A DNA stretch of 64,000 nucleotides from contig JASFBA010000021.1 in assembly GCA_036172265.1 (NCBI GenBank), forward strand, positions 1 through 64,000, written 5' to 3'. The notes beneath the pieces were generated by a model, which worked only from the letters and a program-made list of their open reading frames with translations, did no database searches and was not told the origin of the DNA. Position numbers and translations under genes: made by a program. This stretch comes from JASFBA01 sp036172265 (GTDB taxonomy: Bacteria > Chloroflexota > Chloroflexia > DTKN01). This document shows, in pieces, positions 39,118-50,747 of this stretch (position 1 is the stretch's first letter; each line of letters opens with the position of its first letter).

Positions 39118-42100
39118 GTGTACGTCCGCCAACTCCACCTTCAGGGCTTCAAGACCTTTGCTACCCGGACATCCTTTTCCTTCGGCCGAGGCATCACCGC
39201 CATTGTGGGCCCGAACGGTTCCGGGAAGAGCAACCTGGCCGATGCTCTGCGCTGGGTGCTTGGCGAACAGAGTTACTCCACCTTGCGCAGCCGGCGTACC
39301 GAAGACGTGATCTTCAGCGGAAGTCCCTCCCGCCCTCCGGCGGGAATGGCCGAGGTGACCCTCGTCCTCGATAACGAAGACGGCGCCCTCCCGATCGACT
39401 TCCCCGAAGTCGAGATCACTCGACGAGCCTATCGTTCCGGGGCAAACGAATATTTCCTCAACCGCCGCCGGGTGCGCCTGCAGGATATCGAGGAGGTGCT
39501 CGGCGGGTTGAGCGCTTCCTACGTCGTAATTCACCAGGGACTGGTGGACGAGGCCCTTTCCCTCCGCCCGAGGGAACGCCGATTGCTCCTGGAGGAAGCG
39601 GCCGAGGTGCGGCGTTACCACGAACGCCGCCAGAAAGCGCTGGAGCGCCTCCGCGAAACCGCGGCCAACATGACCCGCCTTTCAGACCTGCGTAACGAAC
39701 TCCTCCCCCGGCTACGGGCGCTGGAACGACAATCGCAGCAAGTCCGGCAACGGGCCGGACTTGAGGCTTCCCTGCAAGAGGCGCTGCGCACTTGGTATCG
39801 CCTTCTCTGGGAGGAAGTTTCCTCCGCCCTGCGCCAGGCCGAACGGGAGGAGGAAGAAGCCCGAAACCGCCTGGAACTCCTCCGCGCTTCGGCGGAAGAA
39901 GTCATCCGACAGATCGCCTCCCTGCGGCAGGCTGTCCAGGAAAGCCGGCAAAAGGAGGAGGAACGTCGCCGGAAAGAGGGGGAAATACGTCGGCGGATCG
40001 GGACATTGCGCGAGCGACTGGCCCGCGCCCTCGGGGAAAGCCAGGCCTTGGAGCGTCACCGGGAGGAGTTGCGGGCAGAAGTCGCCCGTTACCGCCGGGA
40101 ACTGGCCTTGCAAGAGGAGCGCCGGGCGTTCCTGGCCCAGGCCGGAAAGGCCCTGAAGGAACGGGTGCTGCAGGCCCAGGCCGGCCTCCAGAGACAACAG
40201 GAGCATTACCGGCAGGCCGAAACCGACCTCCGCTCCGTCCAACAGAACTTGCAAGCGCTTCAGGAACAGGAGCGCCGCCTGGAGCAACTTCGGGCCCGCG
40301 AAGAGGTGTTGGCACGGGAAGAGGCGGAGCGACGCCGCCTCCTGGAGGAATTGGCCGAGCAGAAGCGCCGATTGGAAGAGGAGAGGGCGCGCGCGATGGA
40401 GGAACAGGCCCGACGGGAGGAGGTTTGGACCTCCCTGTGTGCTCGCCGGAAGGCGCTACAGGCTGAGGTGGAAAGCCGGCAGGAGGACCTTCGGAAACAG
40501 GATGAGGCGCAGGAATCGGCCCGCCTGCGTCTGGCCGACCTCCGTGCCCGACTTGAGACCTTGGAGGAGGACGATGCCACCTCGTTCCTGGAAGAATGGG
40601 CCCGTCGGCAGGGCCGGCCGGCCTTCTCCACCCTCTTGGACCGCCTGACCGTCCCCCGGGGGCTGCGGAAAGCCCTTGCCGCCGCCCTCGGCGTCCACCT
40701 CCTACCCTTGCTTTTCTCCACTTGGGAGGAAGCCCGGGAGGCGCTTCGCGCCCTGGAAGGGGCCAAGACTGGCTCGGCCACCTTCCTTCCCCGAGATGAA
40801 CTTCGCCCACCCCCTTCGGCCCTCTCCGGGTCCCCTGCCCTGGGCAGCGAGGGCCTGCTGCTCGATCACCTGACTTGCCCCCGGGAGGATCGGCCGGCCC
40901 TGGCCTGCCTTCTGGGCCGCGTCCTCCTGGCGCGTGACCTGGAGGCGGCCCGCCGTATCGCCCGCGGCATCCCGGCCGGATGGCTGGTGGTAACCCGAGA
41001 GGGGGAAGCCGTCACCGCCGAGGGTGTCCTTTCCGGCGGAAAGCTGTGGGAAGATGCCCTGGAGCGCCGAGAAGAGCGCCGCCGGCTGGCCCGCGCCACG
41101 GCCGAGGTGGAAGTGCAGGTTGTGGAGGGAGAACGCAAACGGACCGAAACCCGAGAGCGGCTGGCCGCCGCTCAGGCGGCCCTGACCGCCCTGGCGACGG
41201 AGATGGAGGAGAAGCGCCTCGCCCGAGAGGAAGGCGCTCGACATCTCCTCGACCTGGATCTGAGTCTGGAGCGTCTGGAGGAAGAAATCGGCCGGCAGAG
41301 CCTCCGTCTGGAAGAACTGTCCGGGGAAAGGGGCCGCCTTGAAGAGGAAATGCAGGCATCCGCTCCAGGAGAGGCAAACCGCCGTCTGGTCCTTCAGGAG
41401 GAACTGGAGCAAGCCCGGGTGAGGGAAGAGCAGGCCCGGGAGGAATTCCTCCGGGCCCGCCGGTCCCTGGAGGAAGCCCGCCTGGTCTGGGCCGTGGCCC
41501 GGAAAGAGGAGGAGAACCAGCGCGCCCTGGAGGAAATGGTGCAGCAGGGCGTTCGAGGGCTTCAGAGGCAGGTGGAAAAGGGGGAGAAACGTCTGGAGGA
41601 GATAGGGCGTCGGTTGGAAGCGCAAGCGGCCCAGATCGCTTCCTGGGAGGCCGAACTGGCCGGCCTGGAGCAAGAGATAGCCGCGCTCGAGGAAGTTTCT
41701 GCTCCTCCTTCCCTACGGGAGTTGGAAGAGAAAGAAGCGGAGGAGGCCCGCTTACGGGAGGAGATTCTGGCCTGGGAAACGGCCGCCAGCCGGGCTGCCC
41801 TAGCCGTTCAGCGCTGGCGGGATGCCCGGCGGGAACTCCTCCAGCGTGCCCTTGCAGAGATCGGCCCCGAGGCCAGTGCCTACGGGCCGGCCGGCGAGGC
41901 CCTCCTGAACGCCCTCCTATCCTCTCCCCCGGAGTGGACCCGCCTGCCCCTCGACCCGAACCTGACCAGGGAGGAAGTGGAGCGACGGGTGGCCCACCTG
42001 CGCGAGGAGGTCCGTCGCATCGGCCCGGTCAACCCGCTGGCGGAAGAGGAATATCGGGAGACCCAAGAGCGCTACGATTTCCTCGGGCAACAACTCCAAG

Positions 42101-42684
42101 ACCTACACGATGCCGCCCGCTCCCTGGAGCAGGTCGTTGCCGAACTGGACCGGGCGATGGAGCAGCGCTTTCATGAGACGTTCGAAGCGGTGCAACGCGA
42201 GTTCCAGGCCTATTTCACCCGCCTCTTCGGAGGGGGAAGCGCCGCCCTGCGCCTGGTGCGCCTGGAGGAGGAAGACGGCGGGCTGAGCGGGCTGGGGGTG
42301 GAGATTACGGCCCGCCCTCCGGGGAAACGGGCCCACAGCCTGGCCCTCCTCTCTGGCGGGGAACGGGCGCTCACCTCGGCCGCCCTTCTCTTTGCCATCC
42401 TCAAGGTGAATCCCCGCCCCTTCTGCCTCCTGGACGAGGTGGACGCCATGCTGGACGAGGCCAACGTGGGACGCTTCCGGGAATGCCTGCTGGAACTGGC
42501 TTCCCGCACCCAGTTCATCCTCATCACTCACAACCGGGGCACCATCGAGGCCGCCGACCTCCTTTACGGCGTCTCCATGGCCGATGACGGCACCTCGCGG
42601 GTCCTTTCGCTGCGGCTGGAGGAACAGGGGAGCCCGGGATCGCCCAAGGACGGTCAGGGCGCACCGGCGGTGCACCCTAACTGA
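39118..42684 (+). CDS. smc: Chromosome segregation ATPase SMC
   Basis: The 1188-residue protein starts at GTG directly after the regulator's stop. The N-terminal head has FKTFATRTSFSFGRGITAI and Walker A GPNGSGKSNLADALRWVLGEQS. Two long coiled coils flank a hinge at about 485-600 (WARRQGRPAFSTLLDRL ... ATFLPRDEL). The C-terminal head has the signature LLSGGERALTSAALLFAI and Walker B PFCLLDEVDAMLDEAN. SMC dimers extrude DNA loops with ScpA and ScpB. scpAB are not in view. The hinge looks less conserved than usual. Linkage with a two-component regulator is unusual. Confidence 0.95.
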   Translation: MYVRQLHLQGFKTFATRTSFSFGRGITAIVGPNGSGKSNLADALRWVLGEQSYSTLRSRRTEDVIFSGSPSRPPAGMAEVTLVLDNEDGALPIDFPEVEITRRAYRSGANEYFLNRRRVRLQDIEEVLGGLSASYVVIHQGLVDEALSLRPRERRLLLEEAAEVRRYHERRQKALERLRETAANMTRLSDLRNELLPRLRALERQSQQVRQRAGLEASLQEALRTWYRLLWEEVSSALRQAEREEEEARNRLELLRASAEEVIRQIASLRQAVQESRQKEEERRRKEGEIRRRIGTLRERLARALGESQALERHREELRAEVARYRRELALQEERRAFLAQAGKALKERVLQAQAGLQRQQEHYRQAETDLRSVQQNLQALQEQERRLEQLRAREEVLAREEAERRRLLEELAEQKRRLEEERARAMEEQARREEVWTSLCARRKALQAEVESRQEDLRKQDEAQESARLRLADLRARLETLEEDDATSFLEEWARRQGRPAFSTLLDRLTVPRGLRKALAAALGVHLLPLLFSTWEEAREALRALEGAKTGSATFLPRDELRPPPSALSGSPALGSEGLLLDHLTCPREDRPALACLLGRVLLARDLEAARRIARGIPAGWLVVTREGEAVTAEGVLSGGKLWEDALERREERRRLARATAEVEVQVVEGERKRTETRERLAAAQAALTALATEMEEKRLAREEGARHLLDLDLSLERLEEEIGRQSLRLEELSGERGRLEEEMQASAPGEANRRLVLQEELEQARVREEQAREEFLRARRSLEEARLVWAVARKEEENQRALEEMVQQGVRGLQRQVEKGEKRLEEIGRRLEAQAAQIASWEAELAGLEQEIAALEEVSAPPSLRELEEKEAEEARLREEILAWETAASRAALAVQRWRDARRELLQRALAEIGPEASAYGPAGEALLNALLSSPPEWTRLPLDPNLTREEVERRVAHLREEVRRIGPVNPLAEEEYRETQERYDFLGQQLQDLHDAARSLEQVVAELDRAMEQRFHETFEAVQREFQAYFTRLFGGGSAALRLVRLEEEDGGLSGLGVEITARPPGKRAHSLALLSGGERALTSAALLFAILKVNPRPFCLLDEVDAMLDEANVGRFRECLLELASRTQFILITHNRGTIEAADLLYGVSMADDGTSRVLSLRLEEQGSPGSPKDGQGAPAVHPN

Positions 42685-43321
42685 CCCTCTGGGCCGGCCC
42701 TGGAGCAGAAAAAACACCGTACATCTTCCTTTGCCTATCTCGCCCGATGACCCTCCTACCCCGAAGGCAGGAGACCGGTGTCCCTCCCCCTGGATGGGGG
42801 AGGTCAGGAGGGGGTGAAGGGCCGCCGGCGTCGCTCTTCTCCATCAGGGGAGGGGGACAAGGCGGGAACCCGGTGTCCCTCCCCCTGGATGGGGGAGGTC
42901 AGGGGGGTGAAGGGCCGCCGACGTCGCTCTTCTCCATCAGAGGAGGGGGACAAGGCGGGAACCCGGTGTCCCTCCCCCTGGATGGGGGAGGGCAGGGGGG
43001 AAGGGCCGCCGGCGTCGCTCTTCTCCATCAGGGGAGGGGGACTTGATACCTATAGGGCGAAGTTACCCCGCCCCTACAAATTTGCCCATCCAGAAATACG
43101 CATCCCCCTGGCCCCCTGTCAGCATATCGGGCTTGACAAGTATAGTATAATGGAAGTGTAAACCTGGTCCGACTCCTTGCTGCTGAAATCCCGATCTCAA
43201 CACTGTTCAAACAAGCGGGCGAAAGCCGGTCGAGGAGCGGGCTTGCCCCTGCGGGCCGAACTCGTGACCCGGCCCGTAGAGCCGTATCGAGACCGAGTGG
43301 GCGATTCTGTGGAGGTGCCCC
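42685..43321. other. Noncoding region with tandem repeats
   Basis: This 637-bp gap holds three tandem repeats (42776-43042) and then AT-richer sequence without a supported gene. TATAAT at 43146 has a TTGACA only 7 bp upstream, so it is not a standard promoter. Forward open frames here are repeat artefacts. Confidence 0.7.
42776..43042. repeat. Three tandem copies of a 93-95 bp palindrome-containing repeat
   Basis: Copies begin at CGGTGTCCCTCCCCCTGG at 42776, 42871 and 42964; the third is shorter. Each contains a CCTCCCCC-TGGAT-GGGGGAGG hairpin, a CGCCG(G/A)CGTCGCTCTTCTCC segment and a CATCAGGGGAGGGGGAC end. Copies differ by point changes and small indels. Confidence 0.9.
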
Positions 43322-45478
43322 ATGAAGCGCGCACGAACGTTGGGGATCGGAGTTTTTCTCATCCTGGGGCTGATCGGTCCGATGTCCCCTGTCCAAGGGG
43401 CCGAGATCCGATCCCCCCGACCGGCCGGACTGCTCCAGCCGCCAACCGCCGGCTTCCTTTCCAACAGTCCCATCTGCTTGGGCCAAACGGCCGTCTTCAC
43501 CGACACGAGCAGCGGGGAGATCTTCTACCACGAATGGGATTTCGGCGATGGGGCCGTGGGCACAGGCTCCACGCCACGACACGGCTATTTCTGGCCGGGC
43601 ACCTACACGGTAACCCTCACCGTGGGAGGCCCGGAGGGTAGCGATTCCTATGGCGACACCTTCGAGGTCCTGCCGGCCACCGAGGCCTTCTTCTGGGTCG
43701 AACCGTCGGAAGCCATCGTCGGCCGACCAGTGCACTTCCTGAACGTTTCCCAGGGGGCCACCGGCTACTAGTGGGACATGGGCGACGGGACGCTGAGCAC
43801 AGAGATCAGCCCGACCCACACCTACACCGAGGCCGGCGACTATGTCGTGCAACTGACCGCCCTAGCCGCTGCCCCCTGCCAGAACTCGGTCTATACGACC
43901 ACGCTCCACGTCCGCTACCGTACCTTCCTGAGCGTGGCCTACCGGGCGGCGGATCCGTCCGTCCCCTACCTGGAGGTGGAGACGCTGGCCGTGTCCTCCA
44001 CCGGTCCGCACCAGGCCGACGGGCAGGATGTGGCCACCATCGTGGTCACGGCCACAGCAGCCGACGGAAGCCCGGTGCCCGGCCGGAATGTGGCGGTGGA
44101 ACTGTATGCCGGGGAGGACCTTGGGGGCGCCTACCCGGCCACCGATAACGGCGACGGCACCTATACCGCCCAGGTCACCTCCACCGTGGCGGCCGACTTC
44201 CTGGTCTTGGCCGTCGAGTACGGCTCCCACCAGGTGGCCACCACCACCCTCTCCTTCCTGCCGGGGACACCCCAGACCATCGCCTGGGTCGAGGTGGTCC
44301 GGCCGGCCGACACAATCACTAAGGATACCGCCCTCCTGACGGCCGTGGTGGAGGATGCCTGGGGCAACCGGGTGCCGACCACGACTGCTCCCATTAGTTT
44401 CACCACCGACTTCGGTTCCCTGGTCTCATGGGAGGAGGAAGGCTATTACCACGCCCGCGTCCAAGCCACCGACTATGGGGTGGCCCATGTCCAGGCCGCC
44501 GGTTCGGTCGTTGGGCCCTCCCCGGCAATGACCGAGGCGGCTTTCTTGCCCCTTTACCTCGAGTTCCGCACCATGCCGGGCGTGGGCGGGGAACTGGCCG
44601 TGGACGTGATCGTCTGGGCCCCCAAGGCCGACCTGGGGATGTACAACCTGGAACTGACCTTTGATCCCCACGTCTTACACTTCAAAGGCATGCTGGACGG
44701 CGACCCGACCGATCCGTTCCCTGCCCCCTCTTACTCTATCTCTGGCACAAACACGATCGTCTTCCACCAAATAAACTCTGGCGGAGAGCCCACCCCAGAG
44801 CGCATCCACCTTGCCACCAGCTTCTTCGACGTCTTCGTCGAGGCAGACCTGACCCCCCTTTCCCTACACCTGCTGAAAGACGATGTCCGCAGCCTGATGG
44901 ATGTCTACGGCAACCCTCTGCTGCCCCAGGAACTCTACGACCTCCTGCAGCCCCGTTTGACCTGGTGGCTGCCCTTTTTCCTCAAATGGCCCAAACCGGT
45001 CTGCCTCAAGGTCTGGCTGGCGCCGGGAGCCACGCCGAACCTGGCCGGCCACACTTTGACGTTGAACGATATCTATTGGCGGAACGTGCCCCGATGCTGC
45101 CCCTGGTTCCTTTTCTTCCCGGTTACCAACACCATCAGACCCGTGGACTGGAATAAGATCAACCAGGGTCCTCCGCAGTTGGATAGATCGGAGCGGGATG
45201 CCCTACGTGCCCGCTACAATCGTGCCCGCTGCATCAACGTCATTTATGCCCCGGACAACTCTTTAGGAGGCACCGGCGTCACGATCCCAGGCGACGGCAT
45301 CATCATAGACGGCGATGCGCTCGCCAACACCCTGGCCCACGAGGTCGGGCACTACTACGGGCTGCGGGACCGATATGCAGCCGGGGCTGCAATTAACCTG
45401 ATGTACGGATACGGCAACCCGGGCAAGTGGATCTTGACGCCGGCCCAGTGCGCCGTCATCACCGCGAACGACCCATAG
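43322..45478 (+). pseudogene. Secreted PKD/Ig/metzincin protease gene interrupted by one amber codon
   Basis: One frame of 718 codons is broken only by TAG at 43769-43771 (codon 150). A signal peptide (LGIGVFLILGLIGPMSPVQG) precedes two PKD domains (about 40-200). The stop sits where the first PKD has Glu (HEWDFGDG versus stop-WDMGDG). Two Big_1/filamin-like domains, a cohesin-like domain (about 415-560) and a C-terminal zinc protease follow. The protease motif HEVGHYYGLRD (His673, Glu674, His677, Asp683) and a Met-turn INLMYG are intact. One G-to-T change explains the stop; readthrough or a sequence error are alternatives. The ATG follows GGAGGTG. Confidence 0.8.
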
Positions 45479-45782
45479 GTTAGGCGTCGCTGGCAAGCCG
45501 GCGAAGCGGTTCGCCCTATCCGAAAGTGCCGGGCGGAGGAAACCTCGCCTCGTTCCCTCTACCGGGGACGGGGAGAAGGAGACCGGACACCGGCAAAATT
45601 ACCTTATGTTGCACTTGATAAGCGTTCGTCCTTCCACCAAGAGGCCATTTTATCGGCGATTCCCCCACCGGGGGGCCGTGAGTCAGGACAGCGATGGCGT
45701 TTTTGCCCCACCAGGCGAAATTTGCCAGAATCGGCGAGTAAGTAGGCGAAGGCACTGCCCTCGCCTACCCGGCGGCCGGTAG
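45479..45782. other. Intergenic debris with MITE-end and palindrome remnants
   Basis: This 304-bp gap has no supported gene. It contains CCTATCCGAAA (45515-45525), identical to the end of the MITE at 63495, and a palindrome GTAGGCGA...TCGCCTAC (45742-45768). Both hint at past insertions. Confidence 0.55.
45742..45768. repeat. GTAGGCGA-type palindrome, copy 2 of the dispersed family
   Basis: GTAGGCGA (45742-45749) and TCGCCTAC (45761-45768) pair, with an inner GGC-ACT-GCC step. Confidence 0.65.
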
Positions 45783-46172
45783 ACGCGGCCGTCCATCCTC
45801 ATTATAATTGCCTACGGCTGCGGGCAGGACACTGCCTCGGCCCGGGTGGAGGTATATCCGCCGGCGGTATGTGAACCGGTGGACATCCTTACTTACACGG
45901 CCCAGATTTCCGGCTGTATCGCCACCTTTGAGGCGGTGCTGGCCGGCACCGCGCCGTTCGAGTACCTCTGGAATTTCGGCACCTTCGGCGCCTACACCAC
46001 AGTGAACCCTGTGGTGAACTTCCAGGCAACGGGCACTTACACCGGGACGCTTTGGGCATGGAACTGCACCGGGCAGTACTCGGACACGATGGCACTGGAG
46101 GTGCGCGTGGAGTGCGCCCCACCGGTGCACCACTACATCATCTACCTGCCGCTGGTGCTGCGGAACGGCTAG
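45783..46172 (+). pseudogene. C-terminal fragment of a PKD-domain secreted protein with IYLPL tail
   Basis: The frame is open from 45783 to the stop at 46170. It encodes about 129 residues, beginning in mid-domain (AYGCGQDTASARVEVYPPAV), then one PKD-like domain (FEYLWNFGTFGAYTTVNPVV) and the tail VHHYIIYLPLVLRNG. There is no signal peptide. A GTG at 45846 could serve as start but lacks a ribosome-binding site. It looks like the surviving 3' end of a larger gene, possibly once part of the upstream metzincin gene. The C-terminal tail is the same type as in the 1383-residue protein. Confidence 0.65.
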
Positions 46173-46443
46173 CCAGTCTCTGACAACCGGCTCGTAGCAC
46201 AGGCTTTGGGGACTGGACAAAATAACCGGATAAAACAGAACGCTCCTGCCGATCCCGCCTGGACATGGAACGTCCGGCGAGACCTGGAAGGCAAGACCTT
46301 CGGGTCTTTTCTGTAGGGGCGACCCTCGTGGCCGCCCACCGGGGCAACCACGGGGGGTGCCCTTACTGGGGATGCTCCGTATGGTCTACCGGGGGGGGCG
46401 ACCCCTGTGGTCGCCCTCACCTCCCGGAGCAAGGAGGAATGAA

Positions 46444-47298
46444 TTGGGAAACCCCAAGCGCGCCCTGGTCCTTTCCGGCGGCGGTGGGCGGGGTGCATAC
46501 GCCTGCGGAGTTTACAAATACCTGGAGGAAGTCGGCTTTGTGCCGGACATCCTGGTGGGCACCTCTATCGGCGCCCTCAATGCCGCCGCCATCGCCTCTG
46601 GGAAAAGCGCTTCTGAACTGGAGCGCCTCTGGTTGAAAACCCGCACCCGCGACATCCAGCGCTTCTGGCGCCTTCCGCCCTGGCGCTCTATCTACGACAC
46701 TTCTCCTTGGCGCAAAACCATCTACCGCTTCGTTGACTTTGAACGGCTGAACCAAAGCCGACAACACGTCCTCATCTGTGCCACCGCCGTAGAAGACGGC
46801 GACCTGCACATCTTCGACAACCGGAAAGACATCCTGACTCCCGACCACATCCTGGCCAGTTGCTCGATCCCGGTGGTCTATCCCTGGACGCGCATCGGGG
46901 ACATCCATTACTGGGACGGGGCGGTGATGGCCAACACGCCGCTAGGAATAGCGGCCAATGCCGGCGCAGAGGAGGCGGTGGTGGTGCTCCTCTCTTCGGT
47001 AGGGATGCGGCGACAGGCCCTGCCGCGCCGGCCCTGGGAGGCCCTGGCCACCGTGCTCGACCTGGCCCTTTCTGCCACCTTCGAGTTCGACCTCAAGCAA
47101 CTGGAGCGCATCAACCGCCTGGTGGGGGAAGGGTTGGACAGAAGCCACCGAATTATCCGCACCCACGTCGTCGTCCCCAGCCAGGATACCAGCGTGCTGC
47201 GCATCATCCGTTACGATCCGGCGGTCAGCCAACGGCTGATCGAACTCGGCTATGCGGATGCAAAGAGGACGCTGGCGGAGAAGATGGGGGCAGCCTAG
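46444..47298 (+). CDS. Patatin-like phospholipase
   Basis: The 284-residue protein starts at TTG (46444), six bases after AAGGAGG. The oxyanion loop is LSGGGGRGAYACGVYKYL, the nucleophile serine sits in GTSIGALNAAAI (GxSxG), and the catalytic Asp in YWDGAVMANTPL (DGA). These Ser-Asp dyad enzymes hydrolyse acyl lipids; RssA-like bacterial members are cytoplasmic. No signal peptide is seen. An ATG five bases earlier is out of frame. The 271-bp gap before it carries GGGGCGACC/GGTCGCCCC-type repeats only. Stop codons of this gene and the convergent YvcK-like gene are 8 bp apart. Confidence 0.9.
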   Translation: MGNPKRALVLSGGGGRGAYACGVYKYLEEVGFVPDILVGTSIGALNAAAIASGKSASELERLWLKTRTRDIQRFWRLPPWRSIYDTSPWRKTIYRFVDFERLNQSRQHVLICATAVEDGDLHIFDNRKDILTPDHILASCSIPVVYPWTRIGDIHYWDGAVMANTPLGIAANAGAEEAVVVLLSSVGMRRQALPRRPWEALATVLDLALSATFEFDLKQLERINRLVGEGLDRSHRIIRTHVVVPSQDTSVLRIIRYDPAVSQRLIELGYADAKRTLAEKMGAA

Positions 47299-47306
47299 AC
47301 GGCTGC

Positions 47307-48560
47307 TCAGGCCGAATATCCCCAGGCCAGTTGCCGTTCCATCAGTTCGGCGATGGCCTGGGCTAGTTTCTCGTCGTCATGGCGGATGACCACCATGCTG
47401 CGCTTTTCCATCCGTCCGTCCACAACGACCGGGATGTCGTCGCGGATCTCGGCCACCAGGTCGCGCTGCAGGAGGATGGCCCCTTCAACCAGGAGGGTCT
47501 CGGCGTTCCCTTCGATGGAGAGGCTGGAGGAAGGTCGGTCCACCGCCGGGTTATACGCGATCGGCTCAGCGTTCAACTGGCGGTAGCGCGAGAGAACCCG
47601 TTCGGAGATAGGTCCGGAGTTGACCAAGGCGAAATCGGGGGTGAAGCCGGCGTGCTCGTGCAGGGCGCGCAGATGGTCGGAGAGAGAATAGCCCTCGGTC
47701 TGGCCGGGTTCGGTCATAATATTACAAAGGAAGAGTTTGGCCGCTCGGCTGCGGCGAAGGGCTTCCACCACCGGTGGGGTCAGGCAGGGGAGAAGGCCGG
47801 TGTAGAGGCTGGCTGGCCCCAGGATAACCAGTTCGGCCTGCTCCACGGCCTCGACGGCCTCAGGGGCGGGCTCCAGGCCGGCCTGGGACTGTCGGGCCAG
47901 TTCCTGAAAACCGTTGCCCAAGACACCGGCCTCCTTGATCTTACGTCCCAGGAAAACCCGGCGGATGGGGGCACTTTTCTTTTCGGCCCCGACGGCATCC
48001 ATGCCCACCAGGAAGGTGCCGTCCTCCAGTTCGGCATAGAGGGACACATCCTCCCGGGTGGGGAAAAGAACCCGTCCTCCGGAGAGGCGCAGTTCCTCCT
48101 CCATTCGGGAAAAGATGCGGCTGCTTTCCAGGCCGGTAGTGATGACGCGCACGTGCAGGTCGCGTCCCTGGCGGCGCAGGGCGCGCAGGAGGAGCACCGT
48201 TCCCGTGCTTCCCCCGATGACCACCACCCGTTTGCCCCGCTCGCTGCGGGCGTGGCGGTAGACCACTTCGGCCAGGCTGCGCTTTTGCTCAGGGGCTAGG
48301 GCCGCAAGGAGGGTGCGGCTCAGCCGGTTCAAGGCCAAAAGGATCAGCCCTATCCCCACGGCCAGGAACAGGAGGCCGCGGACCAGACGCGGGATGAACT
48401 GCAGGGTGAGGTAATAGGTCCAGGCCGGGAACTCTTCCGTGCGGTAGAGTTGCACCAGGATGTAGGCCACGCCCAGCGCCAGAAGCAGGATGCCCAGGAA
48501 AAGGCAGAGCAGCCAGCGCTTGATCTTCATCCCCGGGACGAACCACTTCCAGAAGTCCAT
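47307..48560 (-). CDS. YvcK/CofD-like protein with two N-terminal membrane helices
   Basis: Product of 417 residues. Two hydrophobic helices (about 16-37 and 58-78) precede the YvcK-like domain. That domain starts at RVVVIGGSTGTVLLLRALR and includes LVILGPASLYTGLLPCL, KLFLCNIMTEPGQTEGYSLSDHLRAL and FALVNSGPISERVL. YvcK proteins bind UDP-GlcNAc-type nucleotides and affect cell shape and carbon use. The usual DDGGSSGRLR loop is altered to TGLESSRIF, so binding may differ. It lies directly downstream of glmS, whose product feeds UDP-GlcNAc synthesis, which fits such a link (inference). Confidence 0.85.
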   Translation of the reverse strand: MDFWKWFVPGMKIKRWLLCLFLGILLLALGVAYILVQLYRTEEFPAWTYYLTLQFIPRLVRGLLFLAVGIGLILLALNRLSRTLLAALAPEQKRSLAEVVYRHARSERGKRVVVIGGSTGTVLLLRALRRQGRDLHVRVITTGLESSRIFSRMEEELRLSGGRVLFPTREDVSLYAELEDGTFLVGMDAVGAEKKSAPIRRVFLGRKIKEAGVLGNGFQELARQSQAGLEPAPEAVEAVEQAELVILGPASLYTGLLPCLTPPVVEALRRSRAAKLFLCNIMTEPGQTEGYSLSDHLRALHEHAGFTPDFALVNSGPISERVLSRYRQLNAEPIAYNPAVDRPSSSLSIEGNAETLLVEGAILLQRDLVAEIRDDIPVVVDGRMEKRSMVVIRHDDEKLAQAIAELMERQLAWGYSA

Positions 48561-48564
48561 CGCC

Positions 48565-50406
<1,842 letters not shown>

Positions 50407-50450
50407 CGCCGACTCCAGACGAAAACTCGGCCTATCGGCCGTGTAGCGGC

Positions 50451-50479
50451 AGTATAGCACAGGACGGGAGGAGAAGCAA
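50451..50479 (-). promoter_or_regulatory. glmS promoter
   Basis: On the minus strand TTGCTT (50479-50474), a 17-bp spacer and TATACT (50456-50451), about 40 bases before the start codon. Confidence 0.75.
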
Positions 50480-50714
50480 ATGGGCAGAGGGAGACCGGAG
50501 GGCGAGGCTCCGGCCGAGCCGATAGGGGACGGGATAAGGAGACAAGGAGATGGGGAGAGAGCAGGGCTCAGGGCGCAGGATCGAGGGAGTAAGCATGGCC
50601 CTGTCTCCTAAGCCCTTCTGTGGCAGGTCTGGCTTCCCCTGGGAGGGCGAACCCCCTTAGCCGAGGCCCTTGTCCTCGGAGCGGGCTGGTCCACTCCCAT
50701 AACGCCGGTAGCCC

Positions 50715-50747
50715 CGGGTAGGCGAGGGCCAGGCCCTCGTCTACCCG
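50715..50747. repeat. Long GC palindrome, copy 3 of the dispersed family
   Basis: CGGGTAGGCGAGGGCC (50715-50730) pairs with GGCCCTCGTCTACCCG (50732-50747) with one mismatch around a single-base centre. A T run follows nine bases later. Confidence 0.75.

Noticed and set aside
43133..43151. TTGACA followed by TATAAT
   Set aside because: The spacing is 7 bp, too short for a normal promoter; no other -35 fits the TATAAT.
42778..43161. Plus-strand open frame across the tandem repeats
   Set aside because: Its protein is only the translated repeat unit; frames are kept by chance where the period is near a multiple of three.
50407..50470. Possible glmS ribozyme in the glmS leader
   Set aside because: The leader is only about 40 nt, far too short for the ribozyme.
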